64,000 nt of DNA from Candidatus Dechloromonas phosphoritropha (GCA_016722705.1 JADKGN010000004.1:1798001-1862000), one strand, 5' to 3'; counted from the stretch's first letter, positions 1 through 8,969 are shown. Translations and numbers: made by a program. The notes: a model not told the origin generated them from the sequence alone.

Positions 1-1052
1 CTGATGCGGAAGCGGAAATGGTTGGGCACACCGGCGCAACTCGGAAACATCTTCGGCGCCCGATGCAGACGGACCAAGACTTCAGTACAGGTCACCGGCA
101 GGCATTTGCCGGCGCGGATAAAGAACGGCACACCGGCCCAGCGCCAGGAGTCAACTTCCAGGCGTAGCGCGGCGAACGTCTCCTTCCGCGAATCGGGCGC
201 AACGCCGGGCTCCTGACGATAGCCGACGAACTGGCCACGCACCAGATGCTTCGTTTCAATCGGCGGAATCGACTTCAGTACTTTCACCTTCTCGTCGCGC
301 ATCGATTCAGCATCGGCGCGCGCCGGCGGCTCCATTGCCAGATTCGCCAGTACTTGGAACAGGTGGTTCTGGACGACGTCGCGGATGGTGCCAACCTGGT
401 CGTAGAAGGTCCCGCGTCCCTGCACGCCAAAATCCTCGGCCATGGTGATCTGCACGCTCTTGACGAAGCGGCGATTCCAGAACGACTCGAGAAATGCATT
501 GGTGAACCGGAAAAAAACCAGGTTGTGCACCGGACGCTTGCCGAGGTAGTGGTCGATGCGAAAGATGTGACTCTCGTCGAAAGTTGCGAGCAGGATGCGG
601 TTAAGTTCGCGCGCCGAGGACAGGTCGCGGCCGAACGGTTTCTCGACCACGACCCGCGAACCTTCGGCGCAGCCGGCGTCGCACAACTGCTTGACCACCG
701 AACCGAACAAGGCCGGCGGAATCGCCAAGTAGTGGGCCGGGCGTTGCGCCGGTCCGAGCGCCTTGCGCAGCGACTGGAAAGTCGCGGCATTTGCGTAATC
801 GCCATCGACATAGCGGAGCAACGCGGCAAGGCGCTCGAAAGTGGCAATGTCAAACTGGCCGTGCGCCTCGATGCTATCGCGTGCCCTCGTCTTCAATTGG
901 TCCAGGGTCCAGCCGGCGCGGGCAACGCAGATTACCGGCACGTCAAGGTGACCGCGCCGGACCATGGCGTTCAGCGACGGGAATATCTTCTTGTAGGCAA
1001 GATCACCAGTAGCGCCAAAGAAGACCAGCGCGTCGGAATGCTGTTCGTTCAT
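1..1052 (-). CDS. zwf: Glucose-6-phosphate 1-dehydrogenase, C-terminus outside window
   Basis: This enzyme oxidises glucose 6-phosphate to 6-phosphogluconolactone with NAD(P)+, the first step of the oxidative pentose-phosphate pathway, in the cytoplasm. About 350 of the usual ~490 residues are present; the frame is still open at the window start. The dinucleotide-binding motif GATGDLAYKK lies at residues 13-22, EKPFGRD at about 137-143, and the catalytic signature RIDHYLGK at about 165-172. The ATG at 1052 is preceded by a weak purine-rich site. It is the last gene seen of a minus-strand operon and starts 18 nt after the stop of gnd. The several antisense frames over this region are shadows. 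Assignment is secure; only the C-terminal ~140 residues cannot be checked. Confidence 0.96.
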   Translation of the reverse strand, partial: MNEQHSDALVFFGATGDLAYKKIFPSLNAMVRRGHLDVPVICVARAGWTLDQLKTRARDSIEAHGQFDIATFERLAALLRYVDGDYANAATFQSLRKALGPAQRPAHYLAIPPALFGSVVKQLCDAGCAEGSRVVVEKPFGRDLSSARELNRILLATFDESHIFRIDHYLGKRPVHNLVFFRFTNAFLESFWNRRFVKSVQITMAEDFGVQGRGTFYDQVGTIRDVVQNHLFQVLANLAMEPPARADAESMRDEKVKVLKSIPPIETKHLVRGQFVGYRQEPGVAPDSRKETFAALRLEVDSWRWAGVPFFIRAGKCLPVTCTEVLVRLHRAPKMFPSCAGVPNHFRFRI

Positions 1053-1070
1053 CGTCTTTCCCTTTGCGCT

Positions 1071-2090
1071 CTACTTCGCCGCTGGCTTTTCGTGATGTCC
1101 GCCGAATTCATAGCGCATCGCCGAGAGCAGCTTGTCCTGAAACTCGGCGGCGCCACGTGAACTGAATCGCTCGTAGAGTGCGGTCGTCAGTACCGGCACC
1201 GGTACGCCTTCATCAATAGCGGCCTTGATGGTCCACCGACCCTCGCCCGAATCGGAGACCCGCCCGGCGAACCGCGACAGCGTCGGGTCCTTGCTCAACG
1301 CGCTCGCGGTCAGGTCAAGCAGCCACGACGAAATGACGCTGCCACGCCGCCAGAGTTCTGCGATATCGGGCAGGTTGAGATCGTACTGATAGCGTTCTGG
1401 ATCACGCAATGGAGTCGTTTCGGCATCCGTTGAGTGCGCCTCATTGCCGATGTTGGCGGCGCGCAGCACATTCAGCCCCTCTGCGTAAGCGGCCATGAGC
1501 CCGTACTCGATGCCGTTGTGGACCATCTTGACGAAGTGGCCGGCGCCGTTGATGCCGCAATGCAGGTAGCCCTGTTCGGCCGTGCCTGTCGGCTTGTCGC
1601 GGCCGGGCGTGTGTGCAATCTCGCCGATGCCCGGTGCCAGTCGGGCAAATATCGGATCTAGGTGCCGCACCGTATCGACTTCGCCGCCGATCATCATGCA
1701 GTAGCCGCGTTCCAGCCCCCAGACACCGCCGCTAGTGCCGACGTCCACATAGTGGATGCCCTTGGGCGCCAGTTCCTTGGCCCGACGGATATCGTCGACA
1801 AAGTAAGAGTTGCCGCCGTCGATCAGGATGTCGCCGGCATCGAGGTGCGGCAGTAGATCGGCGATGGTCGCGTCGACGACGGCGGCGGGTACCATCAGCC
1901 AGAATGCACGTGGCCGCGTCAGCCTCTTTGCCATGTCGGCGAGCGAAGTGGCCCCAACCGCCTTTTCGCCCACCACCGCGTCGATGGCCTGCGGCGACAT
2001 ATCGAAGACCACGCATGCATGCCCTCCCGCGATGAGCCGGTGCGTCATATTAGCGCCCATGCGGCCCAATCCGATCATTCCCAATTGCAT
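1071..2090 (-). CDS. gnd: 6-phosphogluconate dehydrogenase, decarboxylating (short form)
   Basis: It converts 6-phosphogluconate to ribulose 5-phosphate and CO2 while reducing NAD(P)+. The protein has 339 residues, the short GntZ/YqeC-like class rather than the ~470-residue class. Residues 7-12 (GLGRMG) are the Rossmann fingerprint, GGNSY is at 92-96, GTSGGVWG at 118-125, and HFVKMVHNGIEY at 185-196 carries the catalytic lysine (K188). I chose the ATG at 2090 because an AGGAAAGGA ribosome site precedes it; a longer frame starting at 2150 would add about 20 residues that do not belong to the family. It lies between the ROK kinase and zwf, so two successive steps of the pathway are co-transcribed. 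Confidence 0.94.
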   Translation of the reverse strand: MQLGMIGLGRMGANMTHRLIAGGHACVVFDMSPQAIDAVVGEKAVGATSLADMAKRLTRPRAFWLMVPAAVVDATIADLLPHLDAGDILIDGGNSYFVDDIRRAKELAPKGIHYVDVGTSGGVWGLERGYCMMIGGEVDTVRHLDPIFARLAPGIGEIAHTPGRDKPTGTAEQGYLHCGINGAGHFVKMVHNGIEYGLMAAYAEGLNVLRAANIGNEAHSTDAETTPLRDPERYQYDLNLPDIAELWRRGSVISSWLLDLTASALSKDPTLSRFAGRVSDSGEGRWTIKAAIDEGVPVPVLTTALYERFSSRGAAEFQDKLLSAMRYEFGGHHEKPAAK

Positions 2091-2131
2091 TGCGATGTCC
2101 TTTCCTGAAATTACTTTCGATTTCGTTGGAA

Positions 2132-2785
2132 CTAAGCCACCGGCTGCCAAAGCTGGAAGCCGCCCAGGAATGCATTGGCGTTGTCGCCGAGGCGGCAGTT
2201 GGGCGGCAGCTCGGCAAGCTTCTTGGCGTTACCGCCGCCGATGACGATGTCGTCAGGCTCAAGCGCGGCGCGGAGGCGTTCCACAACGTCCACCACCTGC
2301 TTGCGCCACTTCTTCCGACCAAGGCGTTCGAGGCCATGCAAGCCAACGTAGTCTTCGTAGGTGGCTTTCTTGTAAGGCAGGTGACCCAGTTCCATCGGTT
2401 CGATAATGCCGTCTACAATCATCGCGGTACCGAGTCCGGTACCCAGGCCGAGGAAGAGCATCTTTCCACCCTTGTAGCTTCCCAGCGCCTGCATGGCGGC
2501 ATCGTTGATCACCTTGGTCGGGCAACCAAAAGCGGCTTCGTAGTCGAAGCCGCCCCAACCCGGTGCAAGGTTGTGGGGTTCGGCTACCGGCCGGTTGCGC
2601 AGCACCGGTCCCGGATAGCCGATGGCAACGGCATCGTATTTCCAGTTCCCCGCCAGCTTCTTGACACTCGCGACCATCTGCTTCGCCGTCAAGTCCGGAC
2701 CCGAATCGAACTGCCGAGGCAAGATGCGACCGCCGGCGAGAATCTTTACGTGAGTCCCTCCAACATCGATCACCAGCACGTTCAT
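2132..2785 (-). CDS. ppgK: ROK-family polyphosphate glucokinase-like kinase
   Basis: The 217-residue protein has the ASKHA/ROK phosphate-binding motif IDVGGTHVK at residues 6-14, the catalytic-base region INDAA at 93-97 (D95), and a second phosphate motif LGLGTGLGTA at 112-121. It lacks the zinc motif CxCGxxGC of typical ROK glucokinases and NagC repressors, which fits the polyphosphate/ATP glucokinase (PPGK) branch. PPGKs phosphorylate glucose using inorganic polyphosphate; the donor used here is inference. Placement between tal and gnd-zwf suggests it feeds glucose 6-phosphate into the oxidative pentose-phosphate pathway. The ATG at 2785 has a GGGAG site. The protein is somewhat shorter than actinobacterial PPGKs (about 260 residues), so an ATP-dependent sugar kinase is the alternative. 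Confidence 0.8.
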   Translation of the reverse strand: MNVLVIDVGGTHVKILAGGRILPRQFDSGPDLTAKQMVASVKKLAGNWKYDAVAIGYPGPVLRNRPVAEPHNLAPGWGGFDYEAAFGCPTKVINDAAMQALGSYKGGKMLFLGLGTGLGTAMIVDGIIEPMELGHLPYKKATYEDYVGLHGLERLGRKKWRKQVVDVVERLRAALEPDDIVIGGGNAKKLAELPPNCRLGDNANAFLGGFQLWQPVA

Positions 2786-2853
2786 TGCACACTCCCCATA
2801 GCCACAAAACCCGGATCGCCGGCTCCACTTTACGCGGGGGTTTGCTCGGGCGC

Positions 2854-3939
2854 CTAGACGGACTTCTCTAGATCAGCGCTCTTCGACGTGATGGCACCTA
2901 TCAGATCGTTCCAAGACTTGATGAACGAAGCTACTCCTTCGTCCTGCAGGCGGGCGGCTAACGCATCAACATCTACACCGGCCCTGGCGAAGTCGGCGAG
3001 TACGGCTTCGCAGTCGCCACCGTCCGCTGGTATGGCCGCACCGAGTTCGCCGTGGTCGGCAAACGCTTTCAATGTCGGCTCGGTCATGGTGTTGATCGTC
3101 AATGGGGCAGCCAGCGCACCAATGTATAGAACATCGGATGCTTTCGGATCCTTGGTGCCTGTACTTGCCATCAAGAGACGCTGCGGCCGGGCGCCAGCAT
3201 TGAGGGCACGCTGGTAGCGCGGCGTCGCTAGCAGATCGTAATAAGCCGCGTAAGTGCGTTGGCCGATTGCGACACCGAGCCTATTGATAAGGGCATCGGG
3301 AACCTTGCCTGCGACCGCCACATCCCAGCGACTGACGAATAGCGATGCCACCGAGGCAACGTCAGGCTTCAGGCCAGCGGCAACGCGACGCTCAATGCCG
3401 CGCAGCCACGCGTCGGCAGTCGCAAGGTACTGTTCGCGGGAAAACAGTAGCGTGACGTTGACCGGAACGCCGGCGAAGATCAATTCTTCAATCGCCGGTA
3501 TGCCTTCGCGCGTACCGGGCACCTTGATGAACAGGTTGCTGCGCCGGGCGCGTACATGCAAGTCCTTGGCCGCTGCAATCGTCGCATTGGTGTCGCGGGC
3601 AAGCAGCGGTGAAACTTCCAGTGATACCCAACCATCGACACCACAACTGAGATCATGGACCGGCAGGAAGAGATCGGCCGCCTGCGTGATGTCTTCCAAT
3701 GCCAAGGCAAAGAATAACTGTTCGCCAGTCCTCCCCGCTTCGAGTCCGGCACTAATCGCTGCGTCATAGTCTGTGCTATGTTTGATCGCCTGGTTGAAAA
3801 TCGTCGGATTGGAGGTCAGTCCGGTCACGGACAGTTCGTCAACATAGCGCTTGAGAGTGCCGCTGTTGAGGAGATCCCTCGTGATGTTGTCCAGCCATAG
3901 GCTTTGGCCGAAATTGTGGAGCGTACGAGTTGCCTTCAT
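2854..3939 (-). CDS. tal: Transaldolase
   Basis: Transaldolase transfers a dihydroxyacetone unit between sedoheptulose 7-phosphate and glyceraldehyde 3-phosphate in the non-oxidative pentose-phosphate branch. The 361-residue length fits the longer bacterial Tal subfamily. The signature region LTSNPTIFNQ is at residues 41-50, WVSLEVSP at 104-111, and NLFIKVPGT (135-143) carries the Schiff-base lysine K139. A GGAGG ribosome site precedes the ATG at 3939. It is the first gene of the operon tal-ppgK-gnd-zwf; intergenic gaps of 68, 41 and 18 nt fit one transcript. Confidence 0.95.
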   Translation of the reverse strand: MKATRTLHNFGQSLWLDNITRDLLNSGTLKRYVDELSVTGLTSNPTIFNQAIKHSTDYDAAISAGLEAGRTGEQLFFALALEDITQAADLFLPVHDLSCGVDGWVSLEVSPLLARDTNATIAAAKDLHVRARRSNLFIKVPGTREGIPAIEELIFAGVPVNVTLLFSREQYLATADAWLRGIERRVAAGLKPDVASVASLFVSRWDVAVAGKVPDALINRLGVAIGQRTYAAYYDLLATPRYQRALNAGARPQRLLMASTGTKDPKASDVLYIGALAAPLTINTMTEPTLKAFADHGELGAAIPADGGDCEAVLADFARAGVDVDALAARLQDEGVASFIKSWNDLIGAITSKSADLEKSV

Positions 3940-4373
3940 AGCTTGCCTCCGAAAATGTTGTTGAACAACCTATCGACATCGCCGGCGCTGCCGATGTTCC
4001 TCAAGTGTTGAAAATTGCGACAATGGCTGGGAGCCTCGCTATTCAGCTTGCTGTGTCCAGGCCAGGTGAAGATATCTCTGGAAACAATGGAGACCTGTCG
4101 GCTATCGGGAACTGCGCAAGCGCGGGGTATCCGTGCGCGAAGCGTGGAACACCAGCAAGTCAGCGCATGGGCCATGGCGGCTGTCGAAGACGCCGGCATT
4201 AGATTTCGCGCTACCATTACGCTTCTTCGAAACCTTGGGACTGCCCACTTGAGTTCGACAGTTCAAGGCAAAAAATGCCGTTTTTTGACAGGGTGGCAGC
4301 GTAGCCATGCGGGTTTGAGGGCGATTTGCCAAAAAGTCGTGTAGTGGCACGCTGTTGGTTTTGTAAGCTTTAT
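3940..4373. other. Intergenic region upstream of tal
   Basis: About 430 bases separate tal from the IS1380-type element. I see no convincing gene; short frames on both strands lack ribosome sites and family resemblance. The promoter of the tal operon should lie here, near the GTTGTT-GAACAAC dyad at about 3957-3969, but I cannot point to a clear -35/-10 pair. Confidence 0.4.
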
Positions 4374-4726
4374 CCTAAAAACCGCAGTTACCCGATTCCA
4401 TTCGCATGATTCTCAAGAAATTGGTGGGCGAGAGGTGGTCCGACACCGGCTAGAACGCGCTTGAGATGATCGCAGACGAGTTGCCAGAGGGATGTCACAT
4501 TCAACTGCTCCGCAGCAGAGGTGACCCAGCCCTGAAGCAAAGCAGAGACACGCATCAGAGCTTCCCGTGCCTTGCCGAAATGGGCGTGCAAACCGGTCAG
4601 CGTGATCGTTGTCTGGCCTGCATGCTCGGTCTTGCGTCCAACCGACGACATCAACCATGGCCGGCTGGTGATGGCTTCGCGGCGCGCTCCGGAATTGGCC
4701 AAACGTACGAACAGACTCCACCAGTT

Positions 4727-4749
4727 GTCCCCAGGGACTTCCTTTGGTC
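4727..4749 (-). repeat. 23-nt insert (copy 1) inside IS1380 transposase
   Basis: On the minus strand the insert starts GACCAAAGGAAGTCCC and ends GGGGAC. It splits the family motif ALIY^NWWSLFV between the codons TAC and AAC. It contains a GTCCC-TG-GGGAC hairpin. A 24-nt relative lies at 12111-12134 in an unrelated transposase. Confidence 0.75.
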
Positions 4750-5628
4750 GTAGATCAGCGCTACCGCACGGGACGAGAGCTGGCAGCGATGCAGGTCATG
4801 CGTGGTGAAGCCGCCCCAGCCCCACTGGTTCTTCAGTTCGTCAAAGGTGTTTTCGGCATCCGCACGGTCACGGTAGAGTTGGCCCAGGCTGAGAATCTCA
4901 TAGGCGGTATTGGTGACCAATACCGAATACTCATAGCCGGTGATTTGTTTGCCGGTCTTGCGGTTCGCCTCGACAAAGCCCAGCAGTTGCTGGCCGCTGT
5001 CTTCCTGGGCAACCACGATCTCACCCTTGAGTGGGCGGCGCAGAACCAGCACGCGCCTTGAGGCCTCCCAGCCGGCGAGCTTCAGTTCGCCGTCCTTGCC
5101 TTCCCAGCCCTGACCGGCATCTGTCCAACCGGCTTCACGGAACAGGCGCCCGATGTGGCGCCCGATGTGGCGTTTGACGTTCTTCGAGAGCTTGAGTTTG
5201 AACAGGTAAGGCTGTTCGCGCTCTTCCAGCGCCGCCATCAGTGGATCGTTGCCGAAGGCGCAGTCGCCCCGCACCAGCTTCGGCTTCTTCGGCGCAGGCA
5301 GGTCATCAAGGATCTTCAGCAGCCCCGCCTGAGTATGTTTGGCTGCGTGTTCGTTGCCGGCATGGACCTTGACGCCCAGTACCAGGCGAGTACCTGCCAT
5401 GAGGTAGGTGTGATAGCTGTGAGAGGGGCGGCCCGGCTTTGTCGGGTTGTAGGAAACGATGGCGCCTTCCTGATGACCGTAGAGCGGTTTGACGGTGGCG
5501 TCGGTGTCGAGAATCCAGCCAGCATCCAGCAGTGGGACGACGCTGTCGGCAAGGTGCCGATCCAGCCAGGCTGTGCCTTCGACTTCCGGGATGCGCTTCA
5601 GAGCATTGCGCAGTGCGTCCTCAGAGAT

Positions 5629-7138
5629 GAATGGCACTTACTTAAGCTTTTTGAGATGTCCATTTTTCATGACGATAGCTTTGGCGAGATTACGTGGTTT
5701 GGTGAGCATTGGATAGGGTTTAGGTCGTCGTTTGACGGCGCGAGGCTCGATCCGGCCCGGTCGGTTACCGACCTGTTGTTGGGCGATTAAAACGAATAGT
5801 TCGCTGTGTATGTTGTGATGGCTGCGGCTCGCAAAGGGTGCCCAGGCGAGCCAGATTTGCACGGTATGCTTGAAGCTCAGTTGGCGCGGCAATCTGTGGG
5901 AGAGCATTGCAGCCTGAGCCATCATTAAGCGAATCAGATTGTAGGCGAGGAGATAGACCCAGATTTCCTTGATCGCCATCGCAGGCGTCAGGCAACTCAG
6001 TCGTTCCATGCCGAGCGTGGTCTTGATGTTGCGCAGATCGAGTTCAACGTGCCAGCGATCCCGATAGAGCGATTTCAAGGCAGTCTTGTCGGTTTGTTTT
6101 GGGCAAAGCAATGTCGTCACCCGTGTCTTGCCGCCGACCCGAAGCTCGCGTACGGTCAGACTCTCGGGGGCCTGATCGTAGTCGGCCTGAGGCATCCAGT
6201 CGGGTTTGCTGACGGGTTTTGGCAGCACGATCAGATGATCGCACTGCCCCAACTGCCGACCTCGGCAAAAATCGGTGGTGCGTTGCCGCGCGCCATTTTG
6301 TTCAAACACCGCATCAATGCACCGCTCGCGCAATGAGCAGAGGAGAAAATAGGTGGCGTAGAAGGCGTCGCCCAACAGTAAATCACCCTGCTCCAGAGAA
6401 TCGAATATCGAACGCAGCAACGACTGCTCATCGCTGCCCTTGCCTCGACAGGAGCCGGTCGCGGCATTGAGGACCGCCCCGCTACCCAAACAAACGAGCC
6501 CAACGATCCGGCACTGCGGGAAACCCAGCCCCGGCTTCTGGCTCGTCGGTTGCGGGTAGACGACCTGATTGTCTGAGGTGTCGGGCATTACGACGGTCGT
6601 CCCGTCCACCAGACGGACGGGACGACCCCGCCAATGCCAAGCTGTCGGCGCCTGCGTGGCGACTCTTTGCCCCACGTGGCACGCCAGTGTACTGAGCATC
6701 TTCAAAGGCAAGCGCTTTCGCGCCCGGCAATAGGCGCCCGTGTGGGTGCTGCCCGGCACCAGGCCGCCAACCAGGCATTTGACCGCACGGTCATTGACTG
6801 CCTTCTGGCAGGAACGATCGGTGCTCAGCGCTTGGGCCAGAAACATCGACAACGTCTCCGTCGGGGGATATTGCCTTTCTCGGTGGGGCGGCAGTTCAGA
6901 TTCCACGGCATCGAACAATTCCGGCCCCATCAACAGGTTGAAAAACGCATAGGCGTCGCTCTGGGCAGCGTGGGCCTTGACCGTTCGGTGTTGCTGTGCG
7001 CGTGTACTGCGGATAGGATGCATTTGGGCTGGCTCATCGTGGGCGGGTTGGGTGTTTGGCGACGCCAACTTATCACGCGTCGATCCAGCCTGTTTCATCA
7101 TTTGCATCAAAGAGTTGAATGTTAAGTAAGTGCCATTC
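5629..7138 (-). mobile_element. IS4-family insertion sequence nested in the IS1380 element
   Basis: The ends are inverted repeats of about 16 bp: GAATGGCACTTACTTA reading inward from 5629 and its complement ending at 7138. The 10-bp sequence TCCTCAGAGA flanks both sides (5618-5627, 7139-7148), with one extra base at the left junction. Length is about 1.5 kb with one transposase gene, usual for IS4. Confidence 0.85.
5638..7107 (-). CDS. IS4-family DDE transposase
   Basis: This is a DDE transposase of about 489 residues. Visible catalytic neighbourhoods are RLVDGTTVVMPDT (first D), LLLGDAFYATYFLL (second D) and the IS4 signature YRDRWHVELDLRNIKTTLGM (Y-R-E-K). I place the native start at the ATG at 7107. 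Because of where it landed, the frame is also open upstream into the interrupted IS1380 transposase, so a 641-residue fusion from 7563 is theoretically translatable. Apparently intact and possibly active. Confidence 0.9.
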   Translation of the reverse strand: MQMMKQAGSTRDKLASPNTQPAHDEPAQMHPIRSTRAQQHRTVKAHAAQSDAYAFFNLLMGPELFDAVESELPPHRERQYPPTETLSMFLAQALSTDRSCQKAVNDRAVKCLVGGLVPGSTHTGAYCRARKRLPLKMLSTLACHVGQRVATQAPTAWHWRGRPVRLVDGTTVVMPDTSDNQVVYPQPTSQKPGLGFPQCRIVGLVCLGSGAVLNAATGSCRGKGSDEQSLLRSIFDSLEQGDLLLGDAFYATYFLLCSLRERCIDAVFEQNGARQRTTDFCRGRQLGQCDHLIVLPKPVSKPDWMPQADYDQAPESLTVRELRVGGKTRVTTLLCPKQTDKTALKSLYRDRWHVELDLRNIKTTLGMERLSCLTPAMAIKEIWVYLLAYNLIRLMMAQAAMLSHRLPRQLSFKHTVQIWLAWAPFASRSHHNIHSELFVLIAQQQVGNRPGRIEPRAVKRRPKPYPMLTKPRNLAKAIVMKNGHLKKLK

Positions 7139-7653
7139 TCCTCAGAGACGACTTTGCGCATACCCAGTAAGCCTGGGTTGACGCCGTCGCAACGGATGGC
7201 GGTGACGTGAGCATAGCGCTTGTGGCCAGATAGCACTGACAGCGTCCAGATGCCCAGTACGTCCGCTTTGCTCGGCGCATTCGGGCTGGTGTATGTCAGT
7301 GGACAGCTTTCCAGCCAACGCGACCATAGCCCGGTGAGTGTGAGAAATTCGATGAAGTAAGCCAATTGCCCCAGCGGGGTGGCTGCGCTTTCGGCTTCCC
7401 AGCGCATCTGCACTCGGCCCGCTACGGTTTGCACTCCCGAACAGGACAAAAGCCTTTCTTCGTGTTTCTGCTGCTTCAGTTTTGACTCACCCATTGGGTG
7501 ACTCCTCATCTCGTTCGCAAAACCACAGTCTGCTCGGCTTCTGGCCAGTTTGCACTGGGGCAACTCAGGTTTTTAATCACTAACCAGTTCAATCATAGTC
7601 AAGTCCAAAATCTGCTGTAAATACTCTTCGATCCGATGAATGACGAATGGTTT

Positions 7654-8871
7654 TCAGCTAGCGAGGGCAACAACGTTGTTGCCCTCGCTAGCTGCGGCGC
7701 GGGAAGCCGCCCACTCCTTGAATTCATCCATGTCGAGGTACTTCCGTTCCTGCCAAGCCTCGTTCTGTTCGGCCAGCAGAGCGCCGATCAGGCGCAAGGC
7801 TGACTCGTCGTTGGGGAAGATGCGGATCACGCGCTCCCGCCGGCGAATTTCCTCGTTGAGCCGCTCCTGCATGTTCGTTGTGCGTAGCCGCTTGCGATAC
7901 TTCTCGGGCAAGACCATTACCGCCATGGCATCCTCGAATCCTGCTTCGAGGCAGGCCACCGCTTTGGGGGCGCTCTTGGCGAAGCGCTCGGTGAATTCCG
8001 CCAGGCGGCGCTTGGCCTCGACCAAATCGGGCGCCTGCAGCACGAGCTTGACGGCAGCTGCCACCTCGGCGCGGTGGCGGGTGTTGCATTGGCCCAGAAT
8101 GTTGCGCATCAGATGCACCTGACAGCGTTGCCAGCTGGCCCCCTGAAAGTGCCGCGCTGCCGCTTCACGCAGGCCGCCGTGGTCGTCCGAGATGATGAAC
8201 TGCGTGCCCTTGAGGCCGCGCCCTCTGAGCCAGCGGAAGGTCTCGTCCCAGGTGGCGAAGCTCTCGGTGTCGCCGATCCGCACGCCCAGAATCTCCCGGA
8301 AGCCATCGGAGCGGATGCCTGAGACGGTCAGCACGGCACGCGAAACCACACGATCTTCTTGCCGACTCTTGATGAACAGGGCATCGACCAGCACGAAGGG
8401 ATACTCGCCGTCCAGCCGCCGTTCGTTGAACGCGCTGACCCGCGGTTCCAGTCCGGCGCACAGTGCGCTCACCATCGATTTGGAGAAGCTGGCGCCGCAC
8501 AGCTCTTCGGTGATCGCCGAGACCTTGCGCGTCGAGACACCGTGCACGACCATTTCCATGAGCGCCAGAACGAAGGCCTGCTCGCTCCGCTGGTAGCGCT
8601 TGAAGATGTCCGTCGAAAAGCTGCCGTCCCGCGTCTGCGGCACCAGCAGCGTCACCGGCCCAACCCGCGTGTAAAGGGTGCGTGGCCGGTAGCCGTTGCG
8701 ATAGCCGGCCCGTTCGTCCGTGCGCTCGTGCCGCGTCGCCCCCAGCGTTTCCGTCACCTGCGCCTCCAGTACTTGATTGAGCACCGCTTCCACCAGTTTC
8801 GCCAGCCCGTCCTGCCCGTTTAAAAGCCCTGGCAGCAAGTCCGTTCCTACGCTAACCTCATACCCAGTCAT
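7654..8871 (-). CDS. IS256-family (mutator-type) transposase
   Basis: The 405-residue protein is full length for IS256. Family hallmarks are visible: the N-terminal ETLGATRHERTDERAGYRNG block, LVDALFIKSR with the first catalytic Asp, FIISDDHGGLREA with the second, QRCQVHLMRN, and TTNMQERLNEEIRRRERVIR carrying the Glu. The stop codon lies in a 40-bp perfect palindrome (7655-7694) that encodes the last dozen residues. The gene appears intact. Confidence 0.95.
   Translation of the reverse strand: MTGYEVSVGTDLLPGLLNGQDGLAKLVEAVLNQVLEAQVTETLGATRHERTDERAGYRNGYRPRTLYTRVGPVTLLVPQTRDGSFSTDIFKRYQRSEQAFVLALMEMVVHGVSTRKVSAITEELCGASFSKSMVSALCAGLEPRVSAFNERRLDGEYPFVLVDALFIKSRQEDRVVSRAVLTVSGIRSDGFREILGVRIGDTESFATWDETFRWLRGRGLKGTQFIISDDHGGLREAAARHFQGASWQRCQVHLMRNILGQCNTRHRAEVAAAVKLVLQAPDLVEAKRRLAEFTERFAKSAPKAVACLEAGFEDAMAVMVLPEKYRKRLRTTNMQERLNEEIRRRERVIRIFPNDESALRLIGALLAEQNEAWQERKYLDMDEFKEWAASRAAASEGNNVVALAS
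7655..7694. repeat. 40-bp perfect palindrome at the transposase 3' end
   Basis: The sequence is self-complementary over 40 bases with no loop (20-base arms meeting at AACGTT, centre between 7674 and 7675). It covers the final codons and stop codon of the IS256 transposase. It could act as a bidirectional terminator or block incoming transcription; that function is inference. Confidence 0.9.
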
Positions 8872-8969
8872 CGCTTCTCTCCTTCGGTTATCGATCGTCT
8901 CGCAACGTCAGTTTACCGAATCGAAGCGGTGGCTACCTGCCACCCGATTTACAGCAGTTTAGGGACTCA

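Larger units (their letters stand above)
4388..7494 (-). pseudogene. IS1380-family DDE transposase, split by an IS and a 23-nt insert
   Basis: The start (ATG at 7494 with GAGGAG site) and residues to about VVSE (7139) lie right of the inner IS. The frame resumes at 5627 with DALRNALKRIPEVEG, so removing the inner element rejoins the codons exactly. The catalytic-region sequence LYRDRADAENTFDELK identifies IS1380. A second break occurs after ALIY: a 23-nt insert at 4727-4749 shifts the frame, so the C-terminus (NWWSLFVRLANSG ... to 4388) is in another frame. Without the two insertions the gene would be intact; no other damage is visible, which points to recent inactivation or, less likely, translational bypassing of the 23 nt. 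Confidence 0.85.
4373..7580 (-). mobile_element. IS1380-family element, interrupted by an IS4-family element
   Basis: The outer element is recognised by its transposase split across 4388-5627 and 7139-7494, and by imperfect terminal repeats. The left end (about 4374-4390, CCTAAAAACCGCAGTTA) matches the reverse complement of the right end (about 7561-7578, GATTAAAAACCTGAGTTG). The inner IS4-type element sits at 5629-7138 with a 10-bp target duplication TCCTCAGAGA at 5618-5627 and 7139-7148. Exact ends are approximate and I could not fix the outer target duplication. Confidence 0.75.
7603..8966 (-). mobile_element. IS256-family insertion sequence
   Basis: Both ends carry related inverted repeats: the left begins GTCCAAAATCTGCTGTAAAT (7603) and the right, reverse complemented, begins GTCCCTAAACTGCTGTAAAT (ending 8966). 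The interior holds one transposase gene. I do not see a clean 8-bp target duplication, so rearrangement after insertion is possible. Confidence 0.8.

Noticed and set aside
246..1160. 304-codon plus-strand frame
   Set aside because: It is antisense to zwf, whose motifs are unmistakable on the minus strand.
5638..7563. A single 641-residue transposase
   Set aside because: Residues before about 7139 belong to an IS1380 transposase and the rest to IS4; the fusion is a by-product of insertion.
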